Shown: piece by piece, positions 55,416 through 63,768 of the stretch
Layout of the letters: each line of letters opens with the position of its first letter
How positions within the stretch are numbered: position 1 is the stretch's first letter
NCBI RefSeq assembly: GCF_042685745.1
Contig: NZ_JBHUNT010000001.1
Coordinates: 2,914,001-2,978,000, forward strand
Length of the DNA: 64,000 nt
Direction: 5' to 3'
Origin: Prauserella_A oleivorans
GTDB taxonomy: Bacteria > Actinomycetota > Actinomycetes > Mycobacteriales > Pseudonocardiaceae
The notes under the pieces: model-generated
The model's database searches: none
What the model saw: the letters and a program-made list of their open reading frames with translations, nothing else
Told to the model about the DNA's origin: nothing
Translations under genes and position numbers: made by a program

Positions 55416-56519
55416 TCAGGTGTCCTGGCGGTAGTGGGCGAGCTTGTCCGGGTCGATCTCGACCCCGAGCCCGGCGCCGGGACGGATGGTCAGCTCACCG
55501 TCGTGGATCTCCAGCGGTTCGGTGAGCAGGTCGTCGGTCATGTCGAGGAAGTTCGACAGCTCGCCCGCCCGGCGTGAGGTGAGCCGGTAGGACGCGCCGA
55601 ACACGACAGTGCAGATGGAGCCGAGCTGGCCGTCGACCTGGTTGCCCATCACGACCTCCAGGCCCAGCCCCTCCGCCAGGTGGTGCACCCGCTGGGAGTG
55701 GGTGAAGCCGGTCCGCGCGATCTTGATGCTGATCGCGGTGGCCGAGCCGGCGAGGACCTCGCGGGTCACGTCGGCGGGGGTCACCGCCGACTCGTCGGCG
55801 ATGAAGGGCACGTCCAGCTGGGAGACCAGCCAGCGCCGCCCGAGCACGTCGTCGGCCGGGCACAGTTCCTCGGCGAACAGCAGACCGAGGTCGGCCATCT
55901 CCTTCATGGCGGCCGCCGACTCCGACGCCGTCCAGCCGCGGTTGCCGTCGACGTAGAGCTCGATGTCGTCGCCCAGCCCTTCGCGTAGGGCCCGCACGAC
56001 GGCGGTGTCCAGGCTGACCGGCCGGCGCCCCACCTTCACCTTGAACGTCGTGATGCCGTGCTGCTCCCGCATCCGCTGGGCCTCGGCGACCATCGCCGCG
56101 GGCTCGTCGAAGCCGAGCATGTGCGACACGCGCATCCGGTCGGTGTACCCGCCCAGCAGCTCGGAGACCTGCACGTTCAGCGTGCGGCCGAGCGCGTCCC
56201 AGACGGCCATGTCGATCGCGGCCTTGGCCGCTGGGTTGCCCACGGTGCGGGCCAGCCGGGCCGCCATGGTCTCGCGTTCCAGCAGGCTCAGGCCCACCAC
56301 CTGCGGGGCGAAGATCTTGTCGATCACCTCGATGATCCCGGCCTGCGTCTCGCCGTAGGTGAACGGCCGTGGCGGCGCCTCGGCGACCCCGATGATCCCG
56401 TCGTCGGTGTGCACGCGCACGAGCACGTGCTCGGCCACGTGGACCTCGCCGGAGGCGAACTTGAGCGGCTTGCGATACGGGATGGCGAACGGGATCGCCT
56501 CCACGCGCGTGATCTTCAT
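55416..56519 (-). CDS. catB: Muconate cycloisomerase
   Basis: 367 residues from ATG 56519, which overlaps the LysR stop by 4 bases. Enolase-superfamily MLE features: capping domain IPYRKPLKFASGEVHVAEHVLV, the KxK-type catalytic pair in TFKVKVG, metal ligands in YVDGNRGW, FAEELCPADD and FIADESAVTP, then SIKIARTGF. It converts cis,cis-muconate to muconolactone. Confidence 0.93.
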   Translation of the reverse strand: MKITRVEAIPFAIPYRKPLKFASGEVHVAEHVLVRVHTDDGIIGVAEAPPRPFTYGETQAGIIEVIDKIFAPQVVGLSLLERETMAARLARTVGNPAAKAAIDMAVWDALGRTLNVQVSELLGGYTDRMRVSHMLGFDEPAAMVAEAQRMREQHGITTFKVKVGRRPVSLDTAVVRALREGLGDDIELYVDGNRGWTASESAAAMKEMADLGLLFAEELCPADDVLGRRWLVSQLDVPFIADESAVTPADVTREVLAGSATAISIKIARTGFTHSQRVHHLAEGLGLEVVMGNQVDGQLGSICTVVFGASYRLTSRRAGELSNFLDMTDDLLTEPLEIHDGELTIRPGAGLGVEIDPDKLAHYRQDT

Positions 56520-57424
56520 GAGCTGACCTCGGATGCTTGTGCTTGCGGGGCGAGGGCGGCCTCGAGGACGTCGAGGACCGCCCGGACGAGCGGAGAGTCG
56601 TTGTCCCGGCGCCAGGCGAGGGCAAGCTCGACGGTGCCGGCGTCGGCGAGGTCGCGGAACACGACTCCCGCCAGTGGCAGCGCGCGGGCCGACGCGGGCA
56701 GCACCGCGATGCCGAGCCCGCCGGCGACCAGCGCCAGCTGGACGGCGGTGCCTGCCGCCTCGTGCTCGCGGTGCGGGCTGAACCCGGCGGCCTCGCAGCT
56801 GCGCAGGACGGCGTCGTTGACCACGGAGTCCTTGCTGGCGTAGCTCACGAAGCTCTCGGTGCGCAGATCGGCCATCGACACCACGGGCTCGACCGCGAGC
56901 CGGTGGTCGGCGGGGACGGCGAGGATCAGCGGCTCGACCTCCAGGGTGTGCAGGTCGATGTCGTCGCCCCGCGCGGGCGGGCGGAGCACGCCCAGGTCCA
57001 GGTCGCCGGTGCGCAGGCTCTCGCACTGGGCCGGGGTGAGCAGGTCCGCGCGGACCTCCACGGCGACCCCGGGCAGCTCCTGCTTCACCGCGCGGGCGAT
57101 GCGGGGCAGGTGCGAGTACGCCGACGTGCCGGTGAAGCCGACCCGCACCAGGCCGAGCCTGCCCTCGGCGATGCGGCGGACGCCGCGGACGCTGTCCTCG
57201 ACGGTGTCGAGCACCCGGTGGGCCTCGCCGAGCAGGAACTCCCCGGCCGGGGTGAGCCGGACCTGCCGGGTGGTGCGGGTGAACAGGGGAGCTCCGAGCT
57301 CGGCCTCCAGCTGCCGGATCGCGTGCGAGAGGGCGGGCTGCGCCATGTGCAGGCGCTCGGCCGCCTTCCCGAAGTGGCAGGTGTCGGCCACCGCCGTGAA
57401 GTAGCGCAGGTGACGTAGCTCCAT
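56516..57424 (-). CDS. LysR-family regulator of cat/ben genes
   Basis: 302 residues from ATG 57424. The N-terminus MELRHLRYFTAVADTCHFGKAAERLHMAQPALSHAIRQLE is the CatR/BenM-type HTH, and the effector domain contains RVGFTGTSAYSHLPRI as in CatM/BenM-like proteins that bind muconate. Unlike the usual divergent catR-catB arrangement, it is co-directional with and overlaps catB, and is divergent from benA, so it may control both units from the 57425-57642 region. Confidence 0.9.
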   Translation of the reverse strand: MELRHLRYFTAVADTCHFGKAAERLHMAQPALSHAIRQLEAELGAPLFTRTTRQVRLTPAGEFLLGEAHRVLDTVEDSVRGVRRIAEGRLGLVRVGFTGTSAYSHLPRIARAVKQELPGVAVEVRADLLTPAQCESLRTGDLDLGVLRPPARGDDIDLHTLEVEPLILAVPADHRLAVEPVVSMADLRTESFVSYASKDSVVNDAVLRSCEAAGFSPHREHEAAGTAVQLALVAGGLGIAVLPASARALPLAGVVFRDLADAGTVELALAWRRDNDSPLVRAVLDVLEAALAPQAQASEVSS

Positions 57425-57642
57425 GGCCGGGCCTCCCTCCTGCTCCTCGTCGATTGATTCACCGTAGATACGGATATTGAGTCAAGACAAGGAGCAGATT
57501 TGGCTTGATTGATAGACGGCATCGATTAATACCACCCTGGGTCAGGACTAGGTAATCGCCTGGTGTAGCCGTCGCCGCCGGTTGTCATGGTCGGGAGAAC
57601 ACGCAGAGCCGATCAGTGCTGATGAGGCCGTTGGAGGTTTCA
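57425..57642. promoter_or_regulatory. Divergent LysR/benA control region
   Basis: 218 bp. TTGA-G-TCAA at 57477-57485 is a palindrome; TCAAG (57482-57486) and CTTGA (57504-57508) form a wider inverted pair. A TTGATT (57505-57510) and TAATAC (57527-57532) with 16-bp spacing could be a benA promoter. A canonical ATAC-N7-GTAT BenM site was not found. Confidence 0.4.
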
Positions 57643-59025
57643 ATGACCGAGACCCTGGACCACCTGTCGGCCGTCCTCGCCGACGCCGTCATCGAGGACC
57701 GCGACGCCGGGATCTACCGGGCGAATCGCCGGATCTTCACCGACGAGGAGATCTTCGAACTCGAGATGAAGTACATCTTCGAGGGCAACTGGATCTACCT
57801 CGCACACGAGAGCCAGATCCCGAACCCGGGCGACTACTTCACCACCTACATGGGGCGCCAGCCGGTGGTGATCACGCGCGACAAGGACGGCGAGCTGCAC
57901 TGCCTCATCAACGCCTGCGCGCACCGGGGCGCGATGGTCTGCCGCCGCAAGACCGACAACAGGATGACGCTGACGTGCCCGTTCCACGGCTGGACCTTCC
58001 GCAATGACGGCAAGCTCCTCAAGGTCAAGGACCCCGAGGGCGCCGGCTACCCGGCCTCGTTCAACACCGACGGCTCCCACGACATGACCAAGGTGGCCCG
58101 CTTCGACAGCTACCGCGGGTTCCTGTTCGGCAGCCTCAACGCCGATGTGCTGCCGCTGGAGGAGCACCTCGGCGACACCACCAAGATCATCGACATGCTG
58201 GTCGACCAGTCCCCGGAGGGGCTGGAGGTGCTGCGTGGCGCCTCCACCTACACCTACGACGGCAACTGGAAGGTGCAGGCCGAGAACGGCGCCGACGGCT
58301 ACCACGTCACCGCGACCCACTGGAACTACGCCGCCACCACCGCCCGCCGCAACACCGGCGAGTCCAAGAACGAGACCAAGACCCTCGACGCGGGCAGCTG
58401 GGGCAAGTCCGGCGGCGGCTACTGGTCCTTCCCGCACGGCCACCTGTGCCTGTGGACGTGGGCGGGCAACCCCCAGGACCGTCCACTCTGGAACAGCATG
58501 GAGAAGCTGAAGAAGGAGTACGGCGACGCCAAGGGCGAGTTCATGGTCAAGGGGTCCCGCAACCTGTGCCTGTACCCCAACGTCTACCTGATGGACCAGT
58601 TCTCCACGCAGATCCGGCACTTCCGGCCCATCGCGCCGGACAAGACCGAGGTGACGATCTACTGCATCGCACCGAAGGGCGAGAGCCCCGAGGCGCGGGC
58701 CTGGCGGATCCGCCAGTACGAGGACTTCTTCAACGCCTCCGGCATGGCCACACCCGACGACCTGGAGGAGTTCCGCTCCTGCCAGCTCACCTTCCGCGCG
58801 AGCGCCGCGCCGTGGAACGACATGAGCCGCGGCGCCGAGCACTGGCTCGACGGTCCGGACGAGGTCGCCCAGGCACTCGGCATGAAGGACGTGATCTCCG
58901 CCGGGCAGCGCAACGAGGACGAGGGCCTGTACCCGGTCCAGCACGGCTACTGGCGCGAGACACTGCGCGCCGCGCTCGCCAAGGAGCGCGCCCAGTCGTC
59001 GACGTCCGAGTCCACCACCGCCTGA
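57643..59025 (+). CDS. benA: Benzoate 1,2-dioxygenase large (alpha) subunit
   Basis: 460 residues from ATG 57643 behind GGAGG. Rieske motif C92-x-H94...C112-x2-H115 (NACAHRGAMVC, TCPFHGW), then the catalytic domain with NGADGYHVTATHWNY holding the mononuclear-iron His residues and bridging Asp. The overall sequence matches BenA/XylX. It dihydroxylates benzoate with BenB and the BenC reductase. Confidence 0.95.
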   Translation: MTETLDHLSAVLADAVIEDRDAGIYRANRRIFTDEEIFELEMKYIFEGNWIYLAHESQIPNPGDYFTTYMGRQPVVITRDKDGELHCLINACAHRGAMVCRRKTDNRMTLTCPFHGWTFRNDGKLLKVKDPEGAGYPASFNTDGSHDMTKVARFDSYRGFLFGSLNADVLPLEEHLGDTTKIIDMLVDQSPEGLEVLRGASTYTYDGNWKVQAENGADGYHVTATHWNYAATTARRNTGESKNETKTLDAGSWGKSGGGYWSFPHGHLCLWTWAGNPQDRPLWNSMEKLKKEYGDAKGEFMVKGSRNLCLYPNVYLMDQFSTQIRHFRPIAPDKTEVTIYCIAPKGESPEARAWRIRQYEDFFNASGMATPDDLEEFRSCQLTFRASAAPWNDMSRGAEHWLDGPDEVAQALGMKDVISAGQRNEDEGLYPVQHGYWRETLRAALAKERAQSSTSESTTA

Positions 59026-59036
59026 GGAGCCACCCG

Positions 59037-59552
59037 ATGACCACCGTTCCCACCGAGCAGAAGACCATCACCCAGACCGACATCGAGCAGTTCCTCTACC
59101 GCGAGGCGCGCTACCTCGACGACCGCGAGTTCGAGAAGTGGCTCGACTGCTACGCCGACGACGTCGTGTTCTGGATGCCTTCCTGGGGCGACGACGACCT
59201 GCTGACGGAGAACCCGCAGACCGACATCTCGCTCATCTACTACCCGAACAAGGGCGGGCTGGAGGACCGGGTGTTCCGCATCCGGACCGAGCGCTCCAGC
59301 GCGACGTCCATCCCGGAGCCGCGCACCAGCCACAACATCACCAACGTGGAGCTGATCGAGCGCCGAGGTGACATCGTGGACGTGCGGTTCAACTGGCACA
59401 CCATGTACTTCCGGTACAAGACCGTGGACCCGTATTACGGGACGTCGTTCTACACGATCGACTTCTCCGGTGAGTCACCGCTCATCCGGCGCAAGACCGT
59501 GATCCTCAAGAACGACTACATCCACCACGTCGTCGACATCTACCACATCTGA
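59037..59552 (+). CDS. benB: Benzoate 1,2-dioxygenase small (beta) subunit
   Basis: 171 residues from ATG 59037, 11 bases after benA, with GAGGAGCC in front. The ring-hydroxylating beta fold is evident in IEQFLYREARYLDDREFEKWLDCYADDVVFWMP, and RTSHNITNVEL plus FYTIDFSGESPLIRRKTVILKNDYI at the end. Structural subunit of the alpha3beta3 oxygenase. Confidence 0.95.
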   Translation: MTTVPTEQKTITQTDIEQFLYREARYLDDREFEKWLDCYADDVVFWMPSWGDDDLLTENPQTDISLIYYPNKGGLEDRVFRIRTERSSATSIPEPRTSHNITNVELIERRGDIVDVRFNWHTMYFRYKTVDPYYGTSFYTIDFSGESPLIRRKTVILKNDYIHHVVDIYHI

Positions 59553-59630
59553 AACCGTCTGTGGTTTCTTGCGAAGCGGCGCGGGCCGCGGCGCCGGTTG
59601 CTCGCGTGGCGTAAGCGGCCCGCCGCTTCG
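59551..59630 (+). other. Two tandem hairpins between benB and the benC fusion gene
   Basis: GAAACC (59551-59556) pairs with GGTTTC (59563-59568). A larger hairpin pairs 59572-59589 with 59615-59630 (16 bp with a 2-nt bulge, 25-nt loop). They occupy most of the 104-bp gap, which is long for this operon. They could slow transcription, protect the upstream mRNA or lower expression of the reductase fusion relative to benAB. Confidence 0.5.
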
Positions 59631-59656
59631 AAAGACTCACAAAACCAGGAGTCACC

Positions 59657-62371
59657 ATGGCTTTCCAGGTCGCACTGTCCTTTGAGGACGGTGTCACCCG
59701 CTTCATCACGTGCGAGCCGGACCAGACGGTGGCCGACGCGTCCTACCGGCAGCGCATCAACATCCCGCTGGACTGCCGCGACGGCGCGTGCGGCACGTGC
59801 AAGGCGTTCTGCGAGTCCGGTTCCTACGACGGCGGCACCTACATCGACGACGCCCTCACCCCCGATGAGGCCTCGCGCGGCTACGTGCTGCCCTGCAGCA
59901 TGAAGCCGAAGTCCGACCTCGTGCTGCAGATCGCCAGCACCTCGGCGGTCGCCAAGACCCAGGCGGCGACCTACCCGGCCACGATCACGGCGCTGGAACG
60001 GCTGTCCCCGACCACCGTCGCGCTGACGCTGCAGACGCCGGAGCGCGACAAGCTGGCGTTCCTGCCCGGCCAGTACGTCAACATCGAGGTTCCCGGCACC
60101 GGTCAGACACGCTCGTACTCGTTCAGCAACGCCCCGGACGACAAGGAACTGACGTTCCTGGTCAAGATCACGCCGGGCGGCGTCATGTCGGACTACCTGA
60201 CCGAGCGCGCGAAGCCGGGGGACGAGCTGAGCTTCACCGGCCCGAACGGCAGCTTCTTCCTGCGCGAGGCCGACCGGCCGGTGCTGCTGCTGGCCGGGGG
60301 CACCGGGCTCGCGCCGATCCTGTCGATCGTGCGGACCATGCGCGCCGCCGGGTCCACGCGGCCCGCGCACCTCATCTACGGCGTCACCACCGACGACGAC
60401 CTCGTCGAGATGGACACCCTCGCCGAGCTTGCCGCCCAGGTCGAGGGGCTGACGTGGGACTACTGCGTCGCCGACCCGGACAGCACGGCCCCGAACAAGG
60501 GGTATGTGACCAGCCTGATCCGCGACGAACACCTGCACGGCGGCGACGTGGCGGTGTACCTGTGCGGCCCGCCGCCCATGGTCGAGGCCGTGCGCAAGCA
60601 CTTCGCCGACGTCGGGATCGAGCCGACCGGGTTCTACTACGAGAAGTTCGCGCTCTCCAGCGCCGCGGCCGAGCCCGCCGCGGTGGAGACGAAGGCCGAG
60701 CCCGAACCCGATGCCGCTCCCGTCGCACCGCCGCCGGCCCCCGCCGCCGAACCGGCCGCGACCACGACGCCCGCGGCCGCCCCGGAACTCCCGGCCGTCC
60801 CCGCCACTCCGGCTGCCCTGTCCCCTCAGCCGGCGGCGGCGGGGGCGAGCCGGGCCCTGGCCGGGCAGACCGTCTTCCCGCCGGCCGAGCACACCCCGCT
60901 GGGGGGCGGCACCGCCCGCCCCGCAGCGGAGGAGGCGGCGACGGCCCGCGCCATCGCCGGACAGGTCATCTGGCCGGCGGGCGGTGGCACCGGTGCGCTC
61001 GACCCGGGCGAGCCGCTGCGTCCCGCTCCGGCGGCGCGGTCCATCGCCGGGCAGGAGATGCTGCCCGCCCGGGACGACATCGCGCCCCTCGTGTCGCCCG
61101 CGCCGGCCGGGTACGAGATCGGCGAGGAACACCCGTCGGTGCACGAGTCCGACGCCATGTTCGAGGCACGGCAGGCGCTCGAGCTGGGCGCCGTGGAGCT
61201 CACCATCGGCAGGCTCACCTCGCAGCAGCTGGCCGGATACCGGCTCCTGGCCGAGGCCGCCGTGCCCTATGTGGACGGTGACCGGTTCGTCGACGCGGCC
61301 GCGTACACCGAGGCCAACGCGGCCTTCCATGACTACCTGTTCACCCTCACCGGCAACGAGCACCTGCTCCAGGCCTACCGCGCGCTCGGCGTGAAGGGCC
61401 ACATGGAGGAGACGCTGCGGGACGCCACCTGGTGCCACCCGCGGTGCACCCAGGACCACCTGGACATCGTGGCCGCGTTCGAGGCGGGTGACCGGCAGCA
61501 GGCCCGCCGCCTCGTCGCCGAACACGCCGAGCGGTCGAAGATCACCATGCGACGGGCGATGGACGACGCGAAGGCCGCGCGGCGGCCCGCGTTCGTCAGT
61601 CCCGGCCGGTTCGACGGCAAGGTCGTCGTGGTCACCGGTGCCGCGCAGGGGATCGGTGAGCGCGTGGCCCGCCGGGTCAGCGCCGAGGGTGGCACGGTGG
61701 TGCTCGCCGACCGTGCCGACCTGGTCACCGGCGTGGCCGACGAGCTGACCGGCGAGGCGCTGCCCGTGCTCGCCGACCTCGAGACCTTCGAGGGCGCCCA
61801 GGCGGTGGCCGAGGCGACACTCGCCCGGTACGGCCGGATCGACGTGCTCATCAACAACGTGGGCGGGGCGATCTGGTTCAAGCCGTTCACCGAGTTCACC
61901 CCGGAGCAGATCGACGCCGAGATCCGCCGGTCGCTCATGACGACGCTGTACTCGTGCCGCGCCGCACTGCCGTCGATGGTGGCGCAGGGGCGTGGCGTGA
62001 TCGTCAACGTGTCGTCGGCCGCGACGCGCGGGATCCACCGGATCCCGTACTCGGCGGCCAAGGGCGGGATCAACGCCATCACGGCCTCGCTGGCGTTCGA
62101 GTACGCCGACGCGGGCATCCGGGTGGTCGCGACCGCGCCGGGTGGCACCGAGGCGCCGCCGCGGCGGATCAGCCGGGGCGGGTCGGCGCTGGAGACCGAG
62201 CAGGAGAAGGCCTGGTTCCAGGCGCACATCGACCAGACCGTGTCCTCGTCGCTGATGAAGCGCTACGGCACGCTCGACGAGCAGGCCGCCGCGATCACGT
62301 TCCTGGCCTCCGACGAGGCCTCCTACATCACCGGCACCGTGCTGCCGGTGGCGGGCGGCGACCTCGGCTGA
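59657..62371 (+). CDS. Fusion protein: BenC reductase, FCD sensor-like domain and BenD diol dehydrogenase
   Basis: 904 residues from ATG 59657 behind AGGAG. Residues 1-95 are a plant-type [2Fe-2S] ferredoxin (C40, C45, C48, C80); 105-340 a FAD/NADH reductase (GQYVNIEVPGT, RSYSFSN, LLAGGTGLAP, VYLCGPPPMVE). Residues 340-495 are a Pro/Ala-rich linker with three AGQ motifs. Residues 495-645 match the FCD domain of GntR regulators (ALELGAVELTIGRLT, AAFHDYLFTLTGNEHLL, HLDIVAAFEAGDRQQARRLVAEH) without any HTH. Residues 650-904 are an SDR (TGAAQGIG, NNVGG, YSAAK) equivalent to BenD. One unbroken frame, no frameshift seen. BenC and BenD are normally separate proteins of about 340 and 260 residues. 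Confidence 0.9.
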   Translation: MAFQVALSFEDGVTRFITCEPDQTVADASYRQRINIPLDCRDGACGTCKAFCESGSYDGGTYIDDALTPDEASRGYVLPCSMKPKSDLVLQIASTSAVAKTQAATYPATITALERLSPTTVALTLQTPERDKLAFLPGQYVNIEVPGTGQTRSYSFSNAPDDKELTFLVKITPGGVMSDYLTERAKPGDELSFTGPNGSFFLREADRPVLLLAGGTGLAPILSIVRTMRAAGSTRPAHLIYGVTTDDDLVEMDTLAELAAQVEGLTWDYCVADPDSTAPNKGYVTSLIRDEHLHGGDVAVYLCGPPPMVEAVRKHFADVGIEPTGFYYEKFALSSAAAEPAAVETKAEPEPDAAPVAPPPAPAAEPAATTTPAAAPELPAVPATPAALSPQPAAAGASRALAGQTVFPPAEHTPLGGGTARPAAEEAATARAIAGQVIWPAGGGTGALDPGEPLRPAPAARSIAGQEMLPARDDIAPLVSPAPAGYEIGEEHPSVHESDAMFEARQALELGAVELTIGRLTSQQLAGYRLLAEAAVPYVDGDRFVDAAAYTEANAAFHDYLFTLTGNEHLLQAYRALGVKGHMEETLRDATWCHPRCTQDHLDIVAAFEAGDRQQARRLVAEHAERSKITMRRAMDDAKAARRPAFVSPGRFDGKVVVVTGAAQGIGERVARRVSAEGGTVVLADRADLVTGVADELTGEALPVLADLETFEGAQAVAEATLARYGRIDVLINNVGGAIWFKPFTEFTPEQIDAEIRRSLMTTLYSCRAALPSMVAQGRGVIVNVSSAATRGIHRIPYSAAKGGINAITASLAFEYADAGIRVVATAPGGTEAPPRRISRGGSALETEQEKAWFQAHIDQTVSSSLMKRYGTLDEQAAAITFLASDEASYITGTVLPVAGGDLG
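60851..61069 (+). repeat. Three in-protein repeats in the linker of the BenC-FCD-BenD fusion
   Basis: Motif R-[AS]-[LI]-A-G-Q-x-x-[FWL]-P starts at residues 399 (RALAGQTVFP), 431 (RAIAGQVIWP) and 461 (RSIAGQEMLP), 32 and 30 residues apart. The surrounding linker is low-complexity Pro/Ala/Glu, so the conserved decapeptide stands out and looks like a short docking motif. Confidence 0.75.
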
Positions 62372-62442
62372 CCCGCCTCCCCTCCTCGTGCGGTCTCGCC
62401 GAGGCCGCCGTTTGGTCCCCACAACCTCATACGGGAGTCCTG

Positions 62443-63759
62443 ATGACCGACACCGACGCAACGAAGCGCCGGCGCACCGTGTCCTGGGTGGTCGCCCTGT
62501 CGACGATCGCCCTCGTCTTCGACGGCTACGACCTGGTGGTCTACGGAACCGTCCTGCCCACCCTGCTCGACGATCCGACCCAGCTCGGCCCGATCACCCC
62601 CGGCCAGGCCGGCGCTCTGGGGAGCTACGCCCTGATCGGCGTGCTCGTCGGCGCCCTGGCCGCGGGCAGCCTGGGCGACTGGATCGGCCGCCGCAGGATC
62701 ATGCTCATCAACCTGGCGTGGTTCTCGATCGGGATGGGAGCCACGGCACTGACCCAGAACGTCACGGCGTTCGGCATCGGCCGGTTCGTCACCGGCATCG
62801 GGGTCGGCGCACTCGTGGCGACCGTCGGGGCGCTCGTGGCGGAGTTCGCCCCGCCCGGACAGCGCAACCGGCTGAACGCGGTCGTGTACAGCGGGGTGCC
62901 CGCCGGCGGGGTGCTCGCCTCCGTGCTGGCGCTCGTGCTGACCGACGCCGTGGGCTGGCGCGGTCTGTTCTGGGTCGGCGCACTGCCGATCGTGCTGGTG
63001 CTGCCGCTGGCGATCGCCAAGCTGCCCGAGTCGGCGAAGTGGCTCGCCGCCCGGGGCCGCCTGGAGCAGGCGCGGGCGCTCTCCGAGCGCACCGGGGTGC
63101 CGCTGGTCGTCGAGCCCGCGGTGACCGGCCGGGTCGGTTTCCCCGCGCTGGCCACCCGTGCGCTGGCTTGGCCGACGGCGTTGCTCGGCCTGATGAGCTT
63201 CGCCGGGCTGTTGCTGACCTACGGGCTCAACACGTGGCTGCCGAAGATCATGGAGGACAACGGCTACGGCGAGAGCTACTCGCTGGCCTTCCTGCTGGTG
63301 CTCAACCTCGGCGCGATCATCGGCGGCATGCTCGCGTCGCTGTGGGCCGACCGGGCCGGGGCGAAACGGGTCGTGGTCACCACCTTCGTCCTGGCCGCCG
63401 TCACGCTCGCCCTGTTGCCGCTGGACCTGCCACTCGGCGCGTTGCTGCTCGCGGTCGCCGTCGCCGGGGTCGGCACCATCGGCACCCAGGTGCTGGTCTA
63501 CGGGCTCGTGTCCAACTACTACCCGACCCGGGCGCGGGCCGCGGGGGTGGCGTGGTGCGCGGGCTTCGGCCGGCTCGGCGGGATCGTCGGCCCGGTCATC
63601 GGCGGGTTCCTGGTCGGCGCCGGGCTCGGCGGGACGACCGCTTTCTACATCTTCGCCGGCATCGCGCTGGTCGCGGCGCTCGTCACCGGCCTGGTGCCGC
63701 GCCCGGAGCATGCCGACGCGGAGGTTCCCCTCACCGGCGCCGCGCCCCAGCCCGCCTAG
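62443..63759 (+). CDS. benK: Aromatic acid:H+ symporter, probable benzoate transporter
   Basis: 438 residues from ATG 62443 behind GGGAG. AAHS-family MFS features: TM1 STIALVFDGYDLVVYGTVLPTLL with the functional DGYD motif, GDWIGRRR after TM2, and LLTYGLNTWLPKIMEDNGY before TM8. Twelve TM segments. Last gene of the ben unit; imports benzoate with a proton. Confidence 0.88.
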   Translation: MTDTDATKRRRTVSWVVALSTIALVFDGYDLVVYGTVLPTLLDDPTQLGPITPGQAGALGSYALIGVLVGALAAGSLGDWIGRRRIMLINLAWFSIGMGATALTQNVTAFGIGRFVTGIGVGALVATVGALVAEFAPPGQRNRLNAVVYSGVPAGGVLASVLALVLTDAVGWRGLFWVGALPIVLVLPLAIAKLPESAKWLAARGRLEQARALSERTGVPLVVEPAVTGRVGFPALATRALAWPTALLGLMSFAGLLLTYGLNTWLPKIMEDNGYGESYSLAFLLVLNLGAIIGGMLASLWADRAGAKRVVVTTFVLAAVTLALLPLDLPLGALLLAVAVAGVGTIGTQVLVYGLVSNYYPTRARAAGVAWCAGFGRLGGIVGPVIGGFLVGAGLGGTTAFYIFAGIALVAALVTGLVPRPEHADAEVPLTGAAPQPA

Positions 63760-63768
63760 AGTGACCGT

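Noticed and set aside
59540..62461. 973-codon open frame on the minus strand opposite the benC fusion
   Set aside because: Long but low-complexity (Arg/Gly/Val/His-rich) and exactly antisense to a gene with clear domains in one frame; a shadow.
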